From positions 806,001 to 870,000 of the forward strand of contig NZ_CP133266.1 of the NCBI RefSeq assembly GCF_030915485.1: a stretch of 64,000 nucleotides of DNA, read 5' to 3'. Source of the DNA: Neobacillus sp. PS3-40 (lineage in GTDB: Bacteria; Bacillota; Bacilli; Bacillales; Cytobacillaceae). The translations under genes and the position numbers were made by a program. Below, one piece after another: positions 10,377-18,294 of this stretch (position 1 is its first letter; each line of letters starts with the position of its first letter). The notes below the pieces were generated by a model, which had not been told where the DNA came from, did no database searches, and saw only the letters and a list, made by a program, of their open reading frames with translations.

Positions 10377-11177
10377 CTATTCTAAAATATTTTCTAGTCC
10401 ATATATAAAGGTATTAACATTCATAATGGTTTCAACAGCAACTTTCACACCTGACATAAATGAACCTCGGTTATAGGAATCATGACGTATGGTCAAAGTT
10501 TGGCCATCGCTACCAAATAATACTTGTTGGTGGGCAATTAAACCTGGCAAACGAACAGAATGGATATGCATTCCTTGGTAATCTGCTCCTCTTGCACCTG
10601 TTACCGTTTCTTTTTCACCTGGATGCCCTTGTTTTTTTGTACTTCGAACAGACGAAATCATTTCTGCTGTTTTAATAGCTGTGCCTGACGGAGCGTCCAG
10701 TTTTTGATCGTGATGCATTTCAATAATTTCAATATCGGTAAAATACCTTGCGGCTATTTGCGAAAATTTCATCATTAAAACAGCACCAATTGCAAAGTTA
10801 GGTGCAATTATACAACCCAATTCTTTTTCCTGACAAATCGCTTGTAATTCTTCCAAATCTTCTTTAGAAAATCCAGTTGTTCCCACAACAGGGCGAACAT
10901 TATATTCAAGAGCCGTTTTAGCATGAACCATACCAACTTCTGGTGTTGTTAAGTCAATTAAAACATCTGCTTCAATATCTTGAAGGCATTTTTCTAAATC
11001 CATGAAAATGGGTATATCTAATTGTGGGAAGCCTTCTAAATCACTTAATTTCATGCCATCATGTTTATGATCGACAACGGCCTTTAGTTCAAAATGATCT
11101 GTACTGCATACAAGCTTTACCGCTTCTCTTCCCATACGGCCACGTGGACCAGCAATAATAATTTTTATCGTTTTCAC
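10377..11177 (-). CDS. dapB: 4-hydroxy-tetrahydrodipicolinate reductase
   Basis: DapB reduces hydroxy-tetrahydrodipicolinate with NAD(P)H in the lysine and diaminopimelate pathway. The cofactor loop [11 protein letters not shown] opens the Rossmann fold and the substrate-binding [15 protein letters not shown] marks the C-terminal domain. The 266-residue length is normal. The start is GTG at 11177-11175, preceded by GGAGTG. The gene follows ypjD by 6 nt and leads into mgsA, as in B. subtilis. Its product supplies peptidoglycan precursors and dipicolinic acid for spores. Confidence 0.96.
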   Translation of the reverse strand: MKTIKIIIAGPRGRMGREAVKLVCSTDHFELKAVVDHKHDGMKLSDLEGFPQLDIPIFMDLEKCLQDIEADVLIDLTTPEVGMVHAKTALEYNVRPVVGTTGFSKEDLEELQAICQEKELGCIIAPNFAIGAVLMMKFSQIAARYFTDIEIIEMHHDQKLDAPSGTAIKTAEMISSVRSTKKQGHPGEKETVTGARGADYQGMHIHSVRLPGLIAHQQVLFGSDGQTLTIRHDSYNRGSFMSGVKVAVETIMNVNTFIYGLENILE

Positions 11178-11183
11178 ATTTTT

Positions 11184-11528
11184 TCACTCCACATTACTTG
11201 GATTTATTTTTGTCCACCGATCCTTATCCCGTGTATTAAATTTATTCATAATATAATCATGGGCATCGGTTAAATCAATATTTAATGAATTAGCGAAGCA
11301 GATTAAGACGAAGAGGATGTCTCCCATCTCTTCAGAAATCAATTTTTCTCCTTCAGTTGATTTCTTTGGCTTTTCACCGTAATAATGGTTAATTTCACGG
11401 GCCAATTCACCGACCTCTTCTGTCATTCTCGCTAGCATGGCTAATGGACTAAAATAGCCTTCTTTAAACTGACTAATATATGTATCTACTTCTACTTGAA
11501 GGTCTTTCATTGTCTTGCTGTCTGCCAC
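11184..11528 (-). CDS. ypjD: YpjD, MazG-like nucleotide pyrophosphohydrolase
   Basis: This all-alpha NTP pyrophosphatase has 114 residues when started at the GTG at 11528-11526, which lies 6 nt after GAGGTG and gives MADSKTMKDLQVE, matching B. subtilis YpjD. The MazG metal-binding pattern is visible as MTEEVGELAREINH and, downstream, SEEMGDILFVLICFAN. The substrate is unknown; the family hydrolyses nucleoside triphosphates, often non-canonical ones. It is the first gene of the ypjD-dapB-mgsA-bshB1-bshA-cca-birA run, divergent from ypjC. Confidence 0.88.
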   Translation of the reverse strand: MADSKTMKDLQVEVDTYISQFKEGYFSPLAMLARMTEEVGELAREINHYYGEKPKKSTEGEKLISEEMGDILFVLICFANSLNIDLTDAHDYIMNKFNTRDKDRWTKINPSNVE

Positions 11529-11637
11529 ATTTCTCACCTCAACCATTATCTATTTCATCATCTTAGTATCGCCATTTTTAATGTTAGCTAAATTATGAAT
11601 GATTTACAAATATTTTCGTCTATATTACCTTCTTGGA

Positions 11638-11666
11638 TTGCTCATCCCTTATTTATTCTATATAAT
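11638..11666 (+). promoter_or_regulatory. Candidate SigA promoter of ypjC
   Basis: TTGCTC and a perfect TATAAT are separated by 17 bp. The -10 box lies 45 nt upstream of the ypjC ATG. No competing strong site was seen on this strand of the intergenic region. Confidence 0.55.
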
Positions 11667-11711
11667 TAGAACCGCCAATTAAAAGAAAAATATGTAAAGG
11701 GCGGTAGAATA

Positions 11712-12584
11712 ATGGCTTTTAGTCTAAAATGGAAGAACGTTTTATTTATCGTAATTGGAGCTGCTATTATGTCATTTGGACTTGTCCATTTTAACATGCA
11801 AAACAAATTGGCTGAAGGCGGCGTTACTGGGATTACCCTTCTTTTATATTTCATGTTCAAATGGGATCCTTCTTATACAAATTTACTATTAAATATTCCT
11901 CTCTTTTTCATCGGTTGGAAGTTGCTCGGTAGAAATGCCTTTTTTTACACCCTTTTAGGAACTGTTAGCGTTTCCCTTTTTCTATGGATTTTCCAAAGAA
12001 ATATGCTCCATATGCCACTAAACAATGATATGACTTTGGCGGCTTTATTTGCCGGTGTTTTTACAGGAATCGGATTGGGCATTATTTTCCGATTCGGTGG
12101 TACAACTGGTGGAGTTGATATTATTGCAAGACTTGCACATAAATACTTAGGGTGGTCCATGGGAAAAACAATGTTCATATTTGACGTATGTGTTATCACT
12201 TTGTCACTTATTACATACCTAAACTATAAGCAAGCTATGTACACGCTTGTTGCTGTCTTCGTTGGGGCTAGAGTGATTGACTTTATGCAGGAGGGTGCCT
12301 ATGCCGCAAGGGGCGCCATGATTATTTCGGAGGAAAATGAGAGGATAGCCCAAAAGATCATGGACGAAATGGATCGTGGTGTCACCGTTTTAAAAGGGTA
12401 TGGATCTTTCACAAAAAATGAACGAGAAGTCCTCTATTGTGTAGTTGGAAAAAATGAAATTGTCCGTTTGAAAAATCTTATCACCTCTGTAGATCCCCAT
12501 GCTTTTGTATCCATTACGATTGTTCACGACGTCCACGGCGAAGGATTTACACTTGATGAAAATAAAAAGCCGATCGAAAACTAA
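11712..12584 (+). CDS. ypjC: YitT family membrane protein with DUF2179 domain
   Basis: This 290-residue integral membrane protein has about five hydrophobic segments in residues 10-190, including the family block GGTTGGVDIIARL. A soluble C-terminal DUF2179 domain follows (about 205-285, with GVTVLKGYGSFTKNEREVLYCVV). It is one of several YitT paralogues in bacilli; function is not established, although sporulation-related or transport roles have been proposed. It is the only plus-strand gene in the first 39 kb and faces away from ypjD. A bidirectional terminator separates it from the convergent peptidase gene. Confidence 0.87.
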   Translation: MAFSLKWKNVLFIVIGAAIMSFGLVHFNMQNKLAEGGVTGITLLLYFMFKWDPSYTNLLLNIPLFFIGWKLLGRNAFFYTLLGTVSVSLFLWIFQRNMLHMPLNNDMTLAALFAGVFTGIGLGIIFRFGGTTGGVDIIARLAHKYLGWSMGKTMFIFDVCVITLSLITYLNYKQAMYTLVAVFVGARVIDFMQEGAYAARGAMIISEENERIAQKIMDEMDRGVTVLKGYGSFTKNEREVLYCVVGKNEIVRLKNLITSVDPHAFVSITIVHDVHGEGFTLDENKKPIEN

Positions 12585-12623
12585 ATTAAAAGGCGATTTC
12601 CAGTGGAAATCGCCTTTTAATTT
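12583..12623. terminator. Bidirectional terminator between ypjC and peptidase gene
   Basis: A near-perfect 18-bp inverted repeat (AAATTAAAAGGCGATTTC and its complement) has A-rich and T-rich flanks on both sides. It overlaps the stop codons of the two convergent genes and should serve both strands. Confidence 0.8.
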
Positions 12624-13302
12624 AGTCGTTATTTCTACTCATTCCAGTATAGATAAGGATAAGTCTAACTAACTCCAGGACAGCTACCGCAGCAGCTGCT
12701 ACATAAGTCAGTGCGGCTGCATTTAATACTTTTCTTGTTTCTCTTTCTTCAGCACTACGAATTAATCCAAGAGAAACCACTTGATCCATAGCACGATTTG
12801 AAGCATTTAGTTCTACAGGCAGTGTAATAACTTGAAAGAGTACTGCGCCTGCCATAAAGATGATCCCCAATAACACGGCGCCACTTAAATGGATAAAAAT
12901 TCCGATCATAATGAGAATCCATGAAAAATTAGATCCGATATTTGCAACCGGAACCAATGCATGACGGAATCGTAAAAAGGCATATCCTTCTGAATCTTGA
13001 ATTGCATGGCCACATTCATGTGAAGCAACAGCAGCTGCTGCAATAGAATGGCCATGGTAAATTTCTGAAGATAAACGAACTGTTTTCGATCTTGGATCGT
13101 AATGATCGCTTAAAAGGCCTCTTCTTTCTTCGATGCTAACATGATATAAACCATTCGCATTTAATATTTCCCTTGCGACCTCTGCACCTCTTCGACTGGT
13201 TGAAGAAGGTACCCGGGAATATTTTGCAAAAGTACTTTTCACCCTTGATTGCGCCCATAAAGGAATCAGAATGATAATCGCAAAGTAAACAAGATAATAC
13301 AT
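12622..13302 (-). CDS. Neutral zinc metallopeptidase, YugP family, membrane bound
   Basis: The 226-residue protein has the zinc-binding HExxH-like motif ASHECGHAIQD at about residues 93-103, preceded by SSEIYHGHSIAAAAVASHE. Hydrophobic segments lie at the N-terminus, around 115-160 and near the C-terminus, so it is an integral membrane protein. This is the DUF2268/YugP type of putative peptidase; its substrate is unknown. In B. subtilis yugP is elsewhere, so the location between ypjC and ypjB is a local difference. An ATG start follows GGGAGGG. It is convergent with ypjC. Confidence 0.85.
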   Translation of the reverse strand: MYYLVYFAIIILIPLWAQSRVKSTFAKYSRVPSSTSRRGAEVAREILNANGLYHVSIEERRGLLSDHYDPRSKTVRLSSEIYHGHSIAAAAVASHECGHAIQDSEGYAFLRFRHALVPVANIGSNFSWILIMIGIFIHLSGAVLLGIIFMAGAVLFQVITLPVELNASNRAMDQVVSLGLIRSAEERETRKVLNAAALTYVAAAAVAVLELVRLILIYTGMSRNND

Positions 13303-13361
13303 AATGAACCCTCCCGTTCTACTCTAGTTGCTATTCATTGTAGTTATGTTGAACAAAAGTG

Positions 13362-14156
13362 TCAATCTTTTAAATCCCTAGAACGATTCTTCTTCATTTC
13401 TTTATCGCCTTTATACTTTCTCCATCCAACATACGATAATGTCATTATAATGATACTCCCAGTTGAAATGATTACCCACCATAATGATGGATCTGCCTGA
13501 TCCTCATCCATATCATTAAAAAGCTTCTTTAAATCTACTTCTAACCGATCAAGTTCTTTTATATTTTCTGCATTTCCCACCATTTGGGAGCGATATTGGT
13601 CTATAAAATTTATACGTGCATCTACTTTTTGTATATTTTCAATTGGTACATCAATTTTCATACTTGGGTATATCACATTATATAAATTTAAAAAAGAATT
13701 TAAACATGTATTGAACGCATCCTTATTACCATTTTTCGCGGCATCTTCAGCTTGATGAAAGGTAGATAGTATCTTATCTTCCATTCCAATCCATAAGGGC
13801 TGGCGGGTTGTAGCAACTGCATCCATTACAAGACGAAATTTGGTTAATTTATTTAATCTTTCTTCATATTTCATATTTTGACTTACCGTTGCTTCCAATG
13901 CTTCATCATGGGAATTAGTCACAATTCGTAATTGATCCATTGTAAAGGACCGTTCATTCCCTGTAAGACTAGCAAATTGGTTCGAAAAATAATCAAGTAA
14001 TTTCTTCGCATCATCGTATCGTTCATACTTAACCATTAAAAGAGCCTCATCAGAAATTTCATCAAGTTTATCTATTGGTGATAGTTTTTCCGCAAATGCA
14101 TTAATGGGAGCCAACAAAATTACAATTATAAATAATAGAATCCATTTCACCTTCAC
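13362..14156 (-). CDS. ypjB: Sporulation protein YpjB
   Basis: YpjB is a sporulation-associated protein of unknown biochemical role. I start it at the GTG at 14156-14154, which has GGGGGG 6 nt upstream and gives 264 residues. The sequence shows an N-terminal signal peptide (VKWILLFIIVILLAPINAFA, with AFA before the likely cleavage), an extended helical middle part, and a second membrane segment near the C-terminus (WVIISTGSIIIMTLSYVGW) with a basic tail. This predicts an extracytoplasmic domain anchored at its C-terminus. The ribosome binding site lies in a 13-bp hairpin arm. Confidence 0.87.
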   Translation of the reverse strand: MKVKWILLFIIVILLAPINAFAEKLSPIDKLDEISDEALLMVKYERYDDAKKLLDYFSNQFASLTGNERSFTMDQLRIVTNSHDEALEATVSQNMKYEERLNKLTKFRLVMDAVATTRQPLWIGMEDKILSTFHQAEDAAKNGNKDAFNTCLNSFLNLYNVIYPSMKIDVPIENIQKVDARINFIDQYRSQMVGNAENIKELDRLEVDLKKLFNDMDEDQADPSLWWVIISTGSIIIMTLSYVGWRKYKGDKEMKKNRSRDLKD

Positions 14157-14158
14157 AC

Positions 14159-14204
14159 TTGTCCCCCCTTTCATTACTACTAAAATGTATGAAAGGGGGG
14201 ACAA
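14159..14204 (-). promoter_or_regulatory. Perfect 13-bp hairpin covering the ypjB ribosome binding site
   Basis: Bases 14159-14171 and 14192-14204 are exact inverted repeats with a 20-nt loop. In the minus-strand mRNA the 3' arm AAAGGGGGGACAA holds the ypjB Shine-Dalgarno sequence. The 5' arm begins 15 nt after the ypjA stop codon. There is no following T-run, so it does not look like a terminator. Confidence 0.75.
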
Positions 14205-14218
14205 GGATAGACCATATT

Positions 14219-14812
14219 TTATTTTAATTTAAGGCTGAAACGGTTTGGGCGGATACATAGGTAATAGGCAATCCCTAAAGAGAAAATAGATAACCAAAAT
14301 GTAAAATAACCAATCTGAGGAGTATATTGATCCAACATACTATAACGTGGCATCATAAAAAACACATAATCAATAATATCATTATGCACTGTCCAAATGG
14401 CTGCTATTATGAGATGCCACCATTTAATCCTATAAAAAGGTGCATATAGCAATCCCTGAATAGCCATCGAAAAATGAGAAAAAATTAACATATATCCAAC
14501 AAAGTCTAACTGCCCTTGTACAAAATAAACAAGTATATTCATTACGACTGCCCAAATCCCATATTTAAATAATGTTACAATCGCTAAAGCCTCTATCAAG
14601 GGCCAATTTTTTCTAAGTAAAAAAGCTATTAGGACAAAAACAAAAAATAAACTGGCTGTTGGGCTATCAGGAACAAACGGAAGGAAAATAGCCGGGGTAT
14701 CAGCTAATTGCCACCCATACCAGTAAAATCCATAGATTGTACCTGCGATATTAACGAGTAGTAACAGTTTTAACATTGATCGATTTGCTAAGAAAGGATA
14801 GATCCAACTCAC
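14219..14812 (-). CDS. ypjA: YpjA, DUF1405 membrane protein
   Basis: This 197-residue protein has five or six hydrophobic segments and few charged residues, and matches the YpjA/DUF1405 type (blocks NIAGTIYGFYWYGWQL, WAVVMNILVYF, TVHNDIIDYV). The GTG at 14812-14810 is used as the start because AAAGAGGA lies about 6 nt upstream; the ATG at 14836 has no clear ribosome binding site. It precedes ypjB, as in B. subtilis. Function is unknown. Confidence 0.83.
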   Translation of the reverse strand: MSWIYPFLANRSMLKLLLLVNIAGTIYGFYWYGWQLADTPAIFLPFVPDSPTASLFFVFVLIAFLLRKNWPLIEALAIVTLFKYGIWAVVMNILVYFVQGQLDFVGYMLIFSHFSMAIQGLLYAPFYRIKWWHLIIAAIWTVHNDIIDYVFFMMPRYSMLDQYTPQIGYFTFWLSIFSLGIAYYLCIRPNRFSLKLK

Positions 14813-14876
14813 CGTGATTCCTCTTTTCAGTTTCATATGTACAATAATTAGTATAATCTAAAAACTTCCGAATAGC

Positions 14877-14976
14877 TAAAGAAAACTCGCTGATCGGCGA
14901 GCCCCCTAGGGCGAAGACAGAAGCGTAGTTGCACTTATGCGCTAGTAGAATTTATGGATATAAATTCTGAGAAGCT
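14877..14976. repeat. Dispersed intergenic repeat, copy A
   Basis: This copy shares most of about 95 bp with copies at 31226-31320 and 39566-39636. Shared blocks are CGAGCCCCYWAGGGCGA, a central GTAGTTGC and the AATTTATGGATATAAATTCTGA palindromic block near the right end. It lies between ypjA and the qcrC terminator. Confidence 0.8.
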
Positions 14977-15008
14977 AAAAAAGCTGGCGATATATCGCCA
15001 GCTTTTTT
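14977..15008. terminator. qcrC terminator
   Basis: A 14-bp perfect stem (AAAAAAGCTGGCGA and its complement) with a four-base loop ends in a T-run on both strands. It lies directly after the qcrC stop and should end qcrABC. Confidence 0.85.
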
Positions 15009-15009
15009 A

Positions 15010-15780
15010 TTATTCCCCAAGTCCTGAGATAAATTCAGTAAGCTTTTTAAGTTGGTCATCATTACCTTTAAATATTCCAGGAGGCATATTACCTTTACCA
15101 CTCTTGGCAATTTTTGCGATTTCTTCTGCCTTTAACCCGGTTCCAATAAGTGATGGAGCTCCTGCTCCACCCTGAAGGTTTTCACCATGGCAATTAATAC
15201 AGCCTTGATCTTTAAATACTTTATAACCTTCATTATTTTTATCGATATCTACTTTAGCAACAATTTTACCTTGTGCTTCTGCTTTTTTCCAGTCATGGGT
15301 AGCAACAGACTGCCATGTCAAAAAGACAGTTGCAGCAATTGCTAACAGCATAAATCCAGTAGCAAATGGGCGTCTAATTGCACGACGTTCTGGTCCACGA
15401 TCTAGGAATGGAGCTAATAATAATCCTCCAAATGTTAGTCCCGGAATTACCATTGCACCAATTACTGTATAAGGTCCTGAAGCAAATGTATATTTGAGCA
15501 ATTGATACAAGAACAAGAAATACCAATCTGGCAATGGGATGTAGCCAGTGTCAGTTGGATCGGCAATCCTTTCAAGTGGGGCCGGATGAGCAATTGTTAA
15601 ACATAAAATACCTACAAGAAATACTGCACCTACCATCCATTCTTTCAAAAGGAAGTTAGGCCAGAATGCCTCTGTTTTACCAGGGTATTCCGAGTAATCC
15701 TTCGGAATATTCGGTTTACGTTCAGATAGTGCTAATACACGAGAGTCACCTACGAACTTCATACCTTTACCGCGATGCAT
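15010..15780 (-). CDS. qcrC: Menaquinol-cytochrome c reductase, cytochrome b/c subunit
   Basis: QcrC joins the C-terminal half of cytochrome b to a cytochrome c domain, the Bacillus form of the bc complex. Three hydrophobic segments lie in residues 45-175. The heme c site CINCH is at about 193-197, with a later methionine in NMPPGIF as the likely axial ligand. The 256-residue length matches B. subtilis QcrC. It is the last gene of qcrABC, 60 nt after qcrB, and is followed by a strong terminator. Confidence 0.95.
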   Translation of the reverse strand: MHRGKGMKFVGDSRVLALSERKPNIPKDYSEYPGKTEAFWPNFLLKEWMVGAVFLVGILCLTIAHPAPLERIADPTDTGYIPLPDWYFLFLYQLLKYTFASGPYTVIGAMVIPGLTFGGLLLAPFLDRGPERRAIRRPFATGFMLLAIAATVFLTWQSVATHDWKKAEAQGKIVAKVDIDKNNEGYKVFKDQGCINCHGENLQGGAGAPSLIGTGLKAEEIAKIAKSGKGNMPPGIFKGNDDQLKKLTEFISGLGE

Positions 15781-15840
15781 CGAGCAATCCCCCTCCTTTA
15801 TACGTAGAGATAAAATTTTTCACATTTTTAGTTCGATTTT

Positions 15841-16515
15841 TTATAGTGGTCCTGAAATACCCTGTTTACGAATCATAACGAAGTGTGCTCCCATTAAACC
15901 AAACAAAGCGCCTGGCAAGAAGAAAACATGGATCGCAAAGAAACGTGTTAATGTTTGGGCACCAACAATATGCTCATTTCCTGCAAGCAATATTTTAATA
16001 TATGAACCTATGAACGGTACAGATTCGGCTATTTGTAAACCAACTTTTGTTGCAAACAGCGCTTTCATATCCCATGGTAATAAATAACCTGTAAAACCTA
16101 AGGCGAGCATGATAAAGAAAATCAATACCCCAACGACCCAGTTAAGTTCCCTCGGTTTTTTATAAGCACCCTGGAAAAAGACGCGCAGCGTATGTAAAAA
16201 CATCATAACAAGAACTAAACTTGCACCCCAGTGATGCATCCCACGTACAATCTGCCCAAAAGCAACTTCATTTTGAAGGTAGTAAACAGACTCCCAAGCA
16301 TTTTTAATATCTGGTACATAATACATTGTTAAAAACATACCAGACAAAATTTGAATTACTGTAACAAAAAATGTCATGCCACCAAAGCAGTATACAAACG
16401 CAGAAAAATGATGTGCTGGGTTTACATGCTCTGGAACCTCATGATCTGCAATATCTCGCCAAAGTGGCGTAATATCTAAACGTTCATCTACCCAATCGTA
16501 AATTTTGCTTAACAA
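15841..16515 (-). CDS. qcrB: Menaquinol-cytochrome c reductase, cytochrome b6-type subunit
   Basis: The 224-residue protein is the N-terminal four-helix part of cytochrome b. Heme-ligating histidines are visible in GMHHWGASLVLVMMFLHTLR and in TRFFAIHVFFLPG. The GYLLPWDMKALF block contributes to the quinol site. It sits between the Rieske subunit and QcrC with a 3-nt gap to qcrA, so the three are one operon and form the menaquinol to cytochrome c branch of respiration. Confidence 0.96.
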   Translation of the reverse strand: MLSKIYDWVDERLDITPLWRDIADHEVPEHVNPAHHFSAFVYCFGGMTFFVTVIQILSGMFLTMYYVPDIKNAWESVYYLQNEVAFGQIVRGMHHWGASLVLVMMFLHTLRVFFQGAYKKPRELNWVVGVLIFFIMLALGFTGYLLPWDMKALFATKVGLQIAESVPFIGSYIKILLAGNEHIVGAQTLTRFFAIHVFFLPGALFGLMGAHFVMIRKQGISGPL

Positions 16516-16518
16516 TGA

Positions 16519-17022
16519 TTACACCTCCGTCCTTGGTTGAGCTTTTCCTAAGTATAGATAACCGCCTTTTTCCTTGACTGGATACAAATCAAGTGGCTGC
16601 GGTGGTGGTGTTCCCGGAATGTTCTTACCACTCTTTTCATAACGACCAAAGTGACATGGACAGAAGAATTCATTTGGATGTTCCTTATCCGTATTCCAGT
16701 TAACCGTACAACCTAAATGTTTACAAGTTGGTGAAAGGGCAATGATCTTACCATTTTCCTTATAAACCCAGGCAGTATTCGTAACCTCAGATTCATACCA
16801 TGCATCTTTTTGTTTGAATGTAAAGTCTACACGAACAGGCTCGTCCGTTAAATCAGCGACCTTTTGTTTTGTTGGAATAAAATTCCCACTTGGCTCAGCC
16901 CTTAAAACTGGATCAACCGCAAAGCGCGCCATTGGCATTATCATACCTGCCGCCATGAAGCCGCCTACACCAGTTAGAGTATAGCTTAAAAATTGTCGTC
17001 TAGAAACTCGTTGTTTACTCAT
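16519..17022 (-). CDS. qcrA: Rieske iron-sulfur subunit of menaquinol-cytochrome c reductase
   Basis: QcrA carries the [2Fe-2S] cluster. The ligand motifs CKHLGCTV (Cys-x-His) and CPCHFGRYE (Cys-x-x-His) are at about residues 105-145. The N-terminus MSKQRVSRRQFLSYTL has twin arginines before a hydrophobic stretch, which suggests Tat-dependent membrane insertion. The ATG at 17022-17020 is chosen because GGAGGG precedes it and the length becomes 167, equal to B. subtilis. It is the first gene of qcrABC. Confidence 0.95.
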   Translation of the reverse strand: MSKQRVSRRQFLSYTLTGVGGFMAAGMIMPMARFAVDPVLRAEPSGNFIPTKQKVADLTDEPVRVDFTFKQKDAWYESEVTNTAWVYKENGKIIALSPTCKHLGCTVNWNTDKEHPNEFFCPCHFGRYEKSGKNIPGTPPPQPLDLYPVKEKGGYLYLGKAQPRTEV

Positions 17023-17157
17023 GATTATCCCTCCTCTATTTACCAAATAAGTCCAAATGGACATTTATAAAATACATATAAAACTAGGACATAACCATAA
17101 TATATCAATCTTTTCCCATGGTCTATGTTATTAATCACACATTTACTGCTGAATAAA

Positions 17158-17616
17158 TTACTGGTTTTCACGCCATTTCTTTGTAAAGAAATTCAAAATC
17201 TGTTTAACTTGGCTATCTATCATAGACATTTTTTGTGCATCATCCATATTTTCAAGTGGAAGTGCCGGAATCCATAGTAAATTTGTCCCAAATTTTTCTT
17301 CACACATTTTTAAATCACTATCTGAAGTAATAAAAAAAATATGTCGAAAATCGTACATTTTTTCTGTCCATTTTTTTACATCATTTAATATTATTTCCTC
17401 ATTTTCAGTCTTTAGATAAGTAAACGGAGGAAACAATAGCAATCTTCCTGTAAATTGCCTTTCTAGGTGGTTAACTAATAGTGTGATAAATTCTGCTATT
17501 GAGGCAGATAATTTCATATCGTCTCCAAATCCTACCGGAACTAGTGGGATAACAGCAGTATCTACATACTCTTTTGCATTCAAAAATGTTTCAATATCTT
17601 GAGGTATCCATTTCAT
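17158..17616 (-). CDS. ypiF: YpiF, DUF2487 protein
   Basis: This 152-residue soluble protein belongs to the DUF2487 family and is found before qcrA in bacilli. The start is the ATG at 17616-17614 (MKWIPQDIETFLNAKEY), with GGAGTG 6 nt upstream; upstream codons MVGVKK cover the ribosome binding site. No catalytic motif was recognised. Its constant location before the bc complex genes suggests a link to them, but no function is known. A terminator after ypiB separates it from the ypiA-ypiB transcript. Confidence 0.83.
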   Translation of the reverse strand: MKWIPQDIETFLNAKEYVDTAVIPLVPVGFGDDMKLSASIAEFITLLVNHLERQFTGRLLLFPPFTYLKTENEEIILNDVKKWTEKMYDFRHIFFITSDSDLKMCEEKFGTNLLWIPALPLENMDDAQKMSMIDSQVKQILNFFTKKWRENQ

Positions 17617-17678
17617 TTTTTTCACTCCAACCATAAATTTTCTTAATAATCATAACATGAATTATTAAAAACAAAAAC

Positions 17679-17703
17679 GGAAGCTTGCAAAAAGCAAGCT
17701 TCC
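17679..17703 (-). terminator. Terminator after ypiB
   Basis: A 10-bp perfect stem (GGAAGCTTGC/GCAAGCTTCC) with a five-base loop is followed on the minus strand by GTTTTTG. It lies 3 nt after the ypiB stop. Confidence 0.8.
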
Positions 17704-17706
17704 ATT

Positions 17707-18258
17707 CTATTCTTTTATCGTATTTATTTTTATTAATCTTTCAGTTAACTCGCTGAAGGCGATACGATCCTTTTGATCTAGTGCCACATCAATTAAAGAA
17801 AGGAGCTTTTCTCGATGAAAGTGTTCAATGCTATGTTTTAAAAATTGTTCGGCAATAACCCCATCCTTCTCATTTATTTGTAAATGTTTTGGCATAAAGG
17901 GGTTTTCTTCAAGAACAGCAGCATATTGATGAGCTTGATTCGATGCATGAAAGTTTAGTTGAACGAAAATATCTTCCTCCCTATTAAGGCGGATATCATG
18001 GAATGATTTTTCAGCATCAGTTGTCATTACATTTTCTTTATAAAAACGAAATGGCACCTTATCAACACAATGCGTTGACATAATTAATCCTCTAGGACAA
18101 TATTGTGCCTGCTCAACAAAATGGAGATTTTCCATCAATTGATCGTGGCTCATTAAATAATTTAGAATCCACACACATTCTCTTCTCTTTAATTGATAAT
18201 GATTTAAAAACCAGCGAATAAAGTCCTTTTTCTCGTTGACAGAAACAGGGGTTGCCAT
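17707..18258 (-). CDS. ypiB: YpiB, UPF0302 family protein
   Basis: The 183-residue soluble protein matches the UPF0302 family, with the N-terminal block [28 protein letters not shown] split across residues 7-34 and the later GLIMST and FRFYKENV blocks. It follows the TPR gene ypiA by 36 nt and has GGAGGG before its ATG. The function is not established. The pair ypiA-ypiB is conserved before the qcr region of bacilli. Confidence 0.85.
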   Translation of the reverse strand: MATPVSVNEKKDFIRWFLNHYQLKRRECVWILNYLMSHDQLMENLHFVEQAQYCPRGLIMSTHCVDKVPFRFYKENVMTTDAEKSFHDIRLNREEDIFVQLNFHASNQAHQYAAVLEENPFMPKHLQINEKDGVIAEQFLKHSIEHFHREKLLSLIDVALDQKDRIAFSELTERLIKINTIKE

Positions 18259-18294
18259 GATAGATTCCCTCCTCTGTATCCATTGTTTCTTTGG

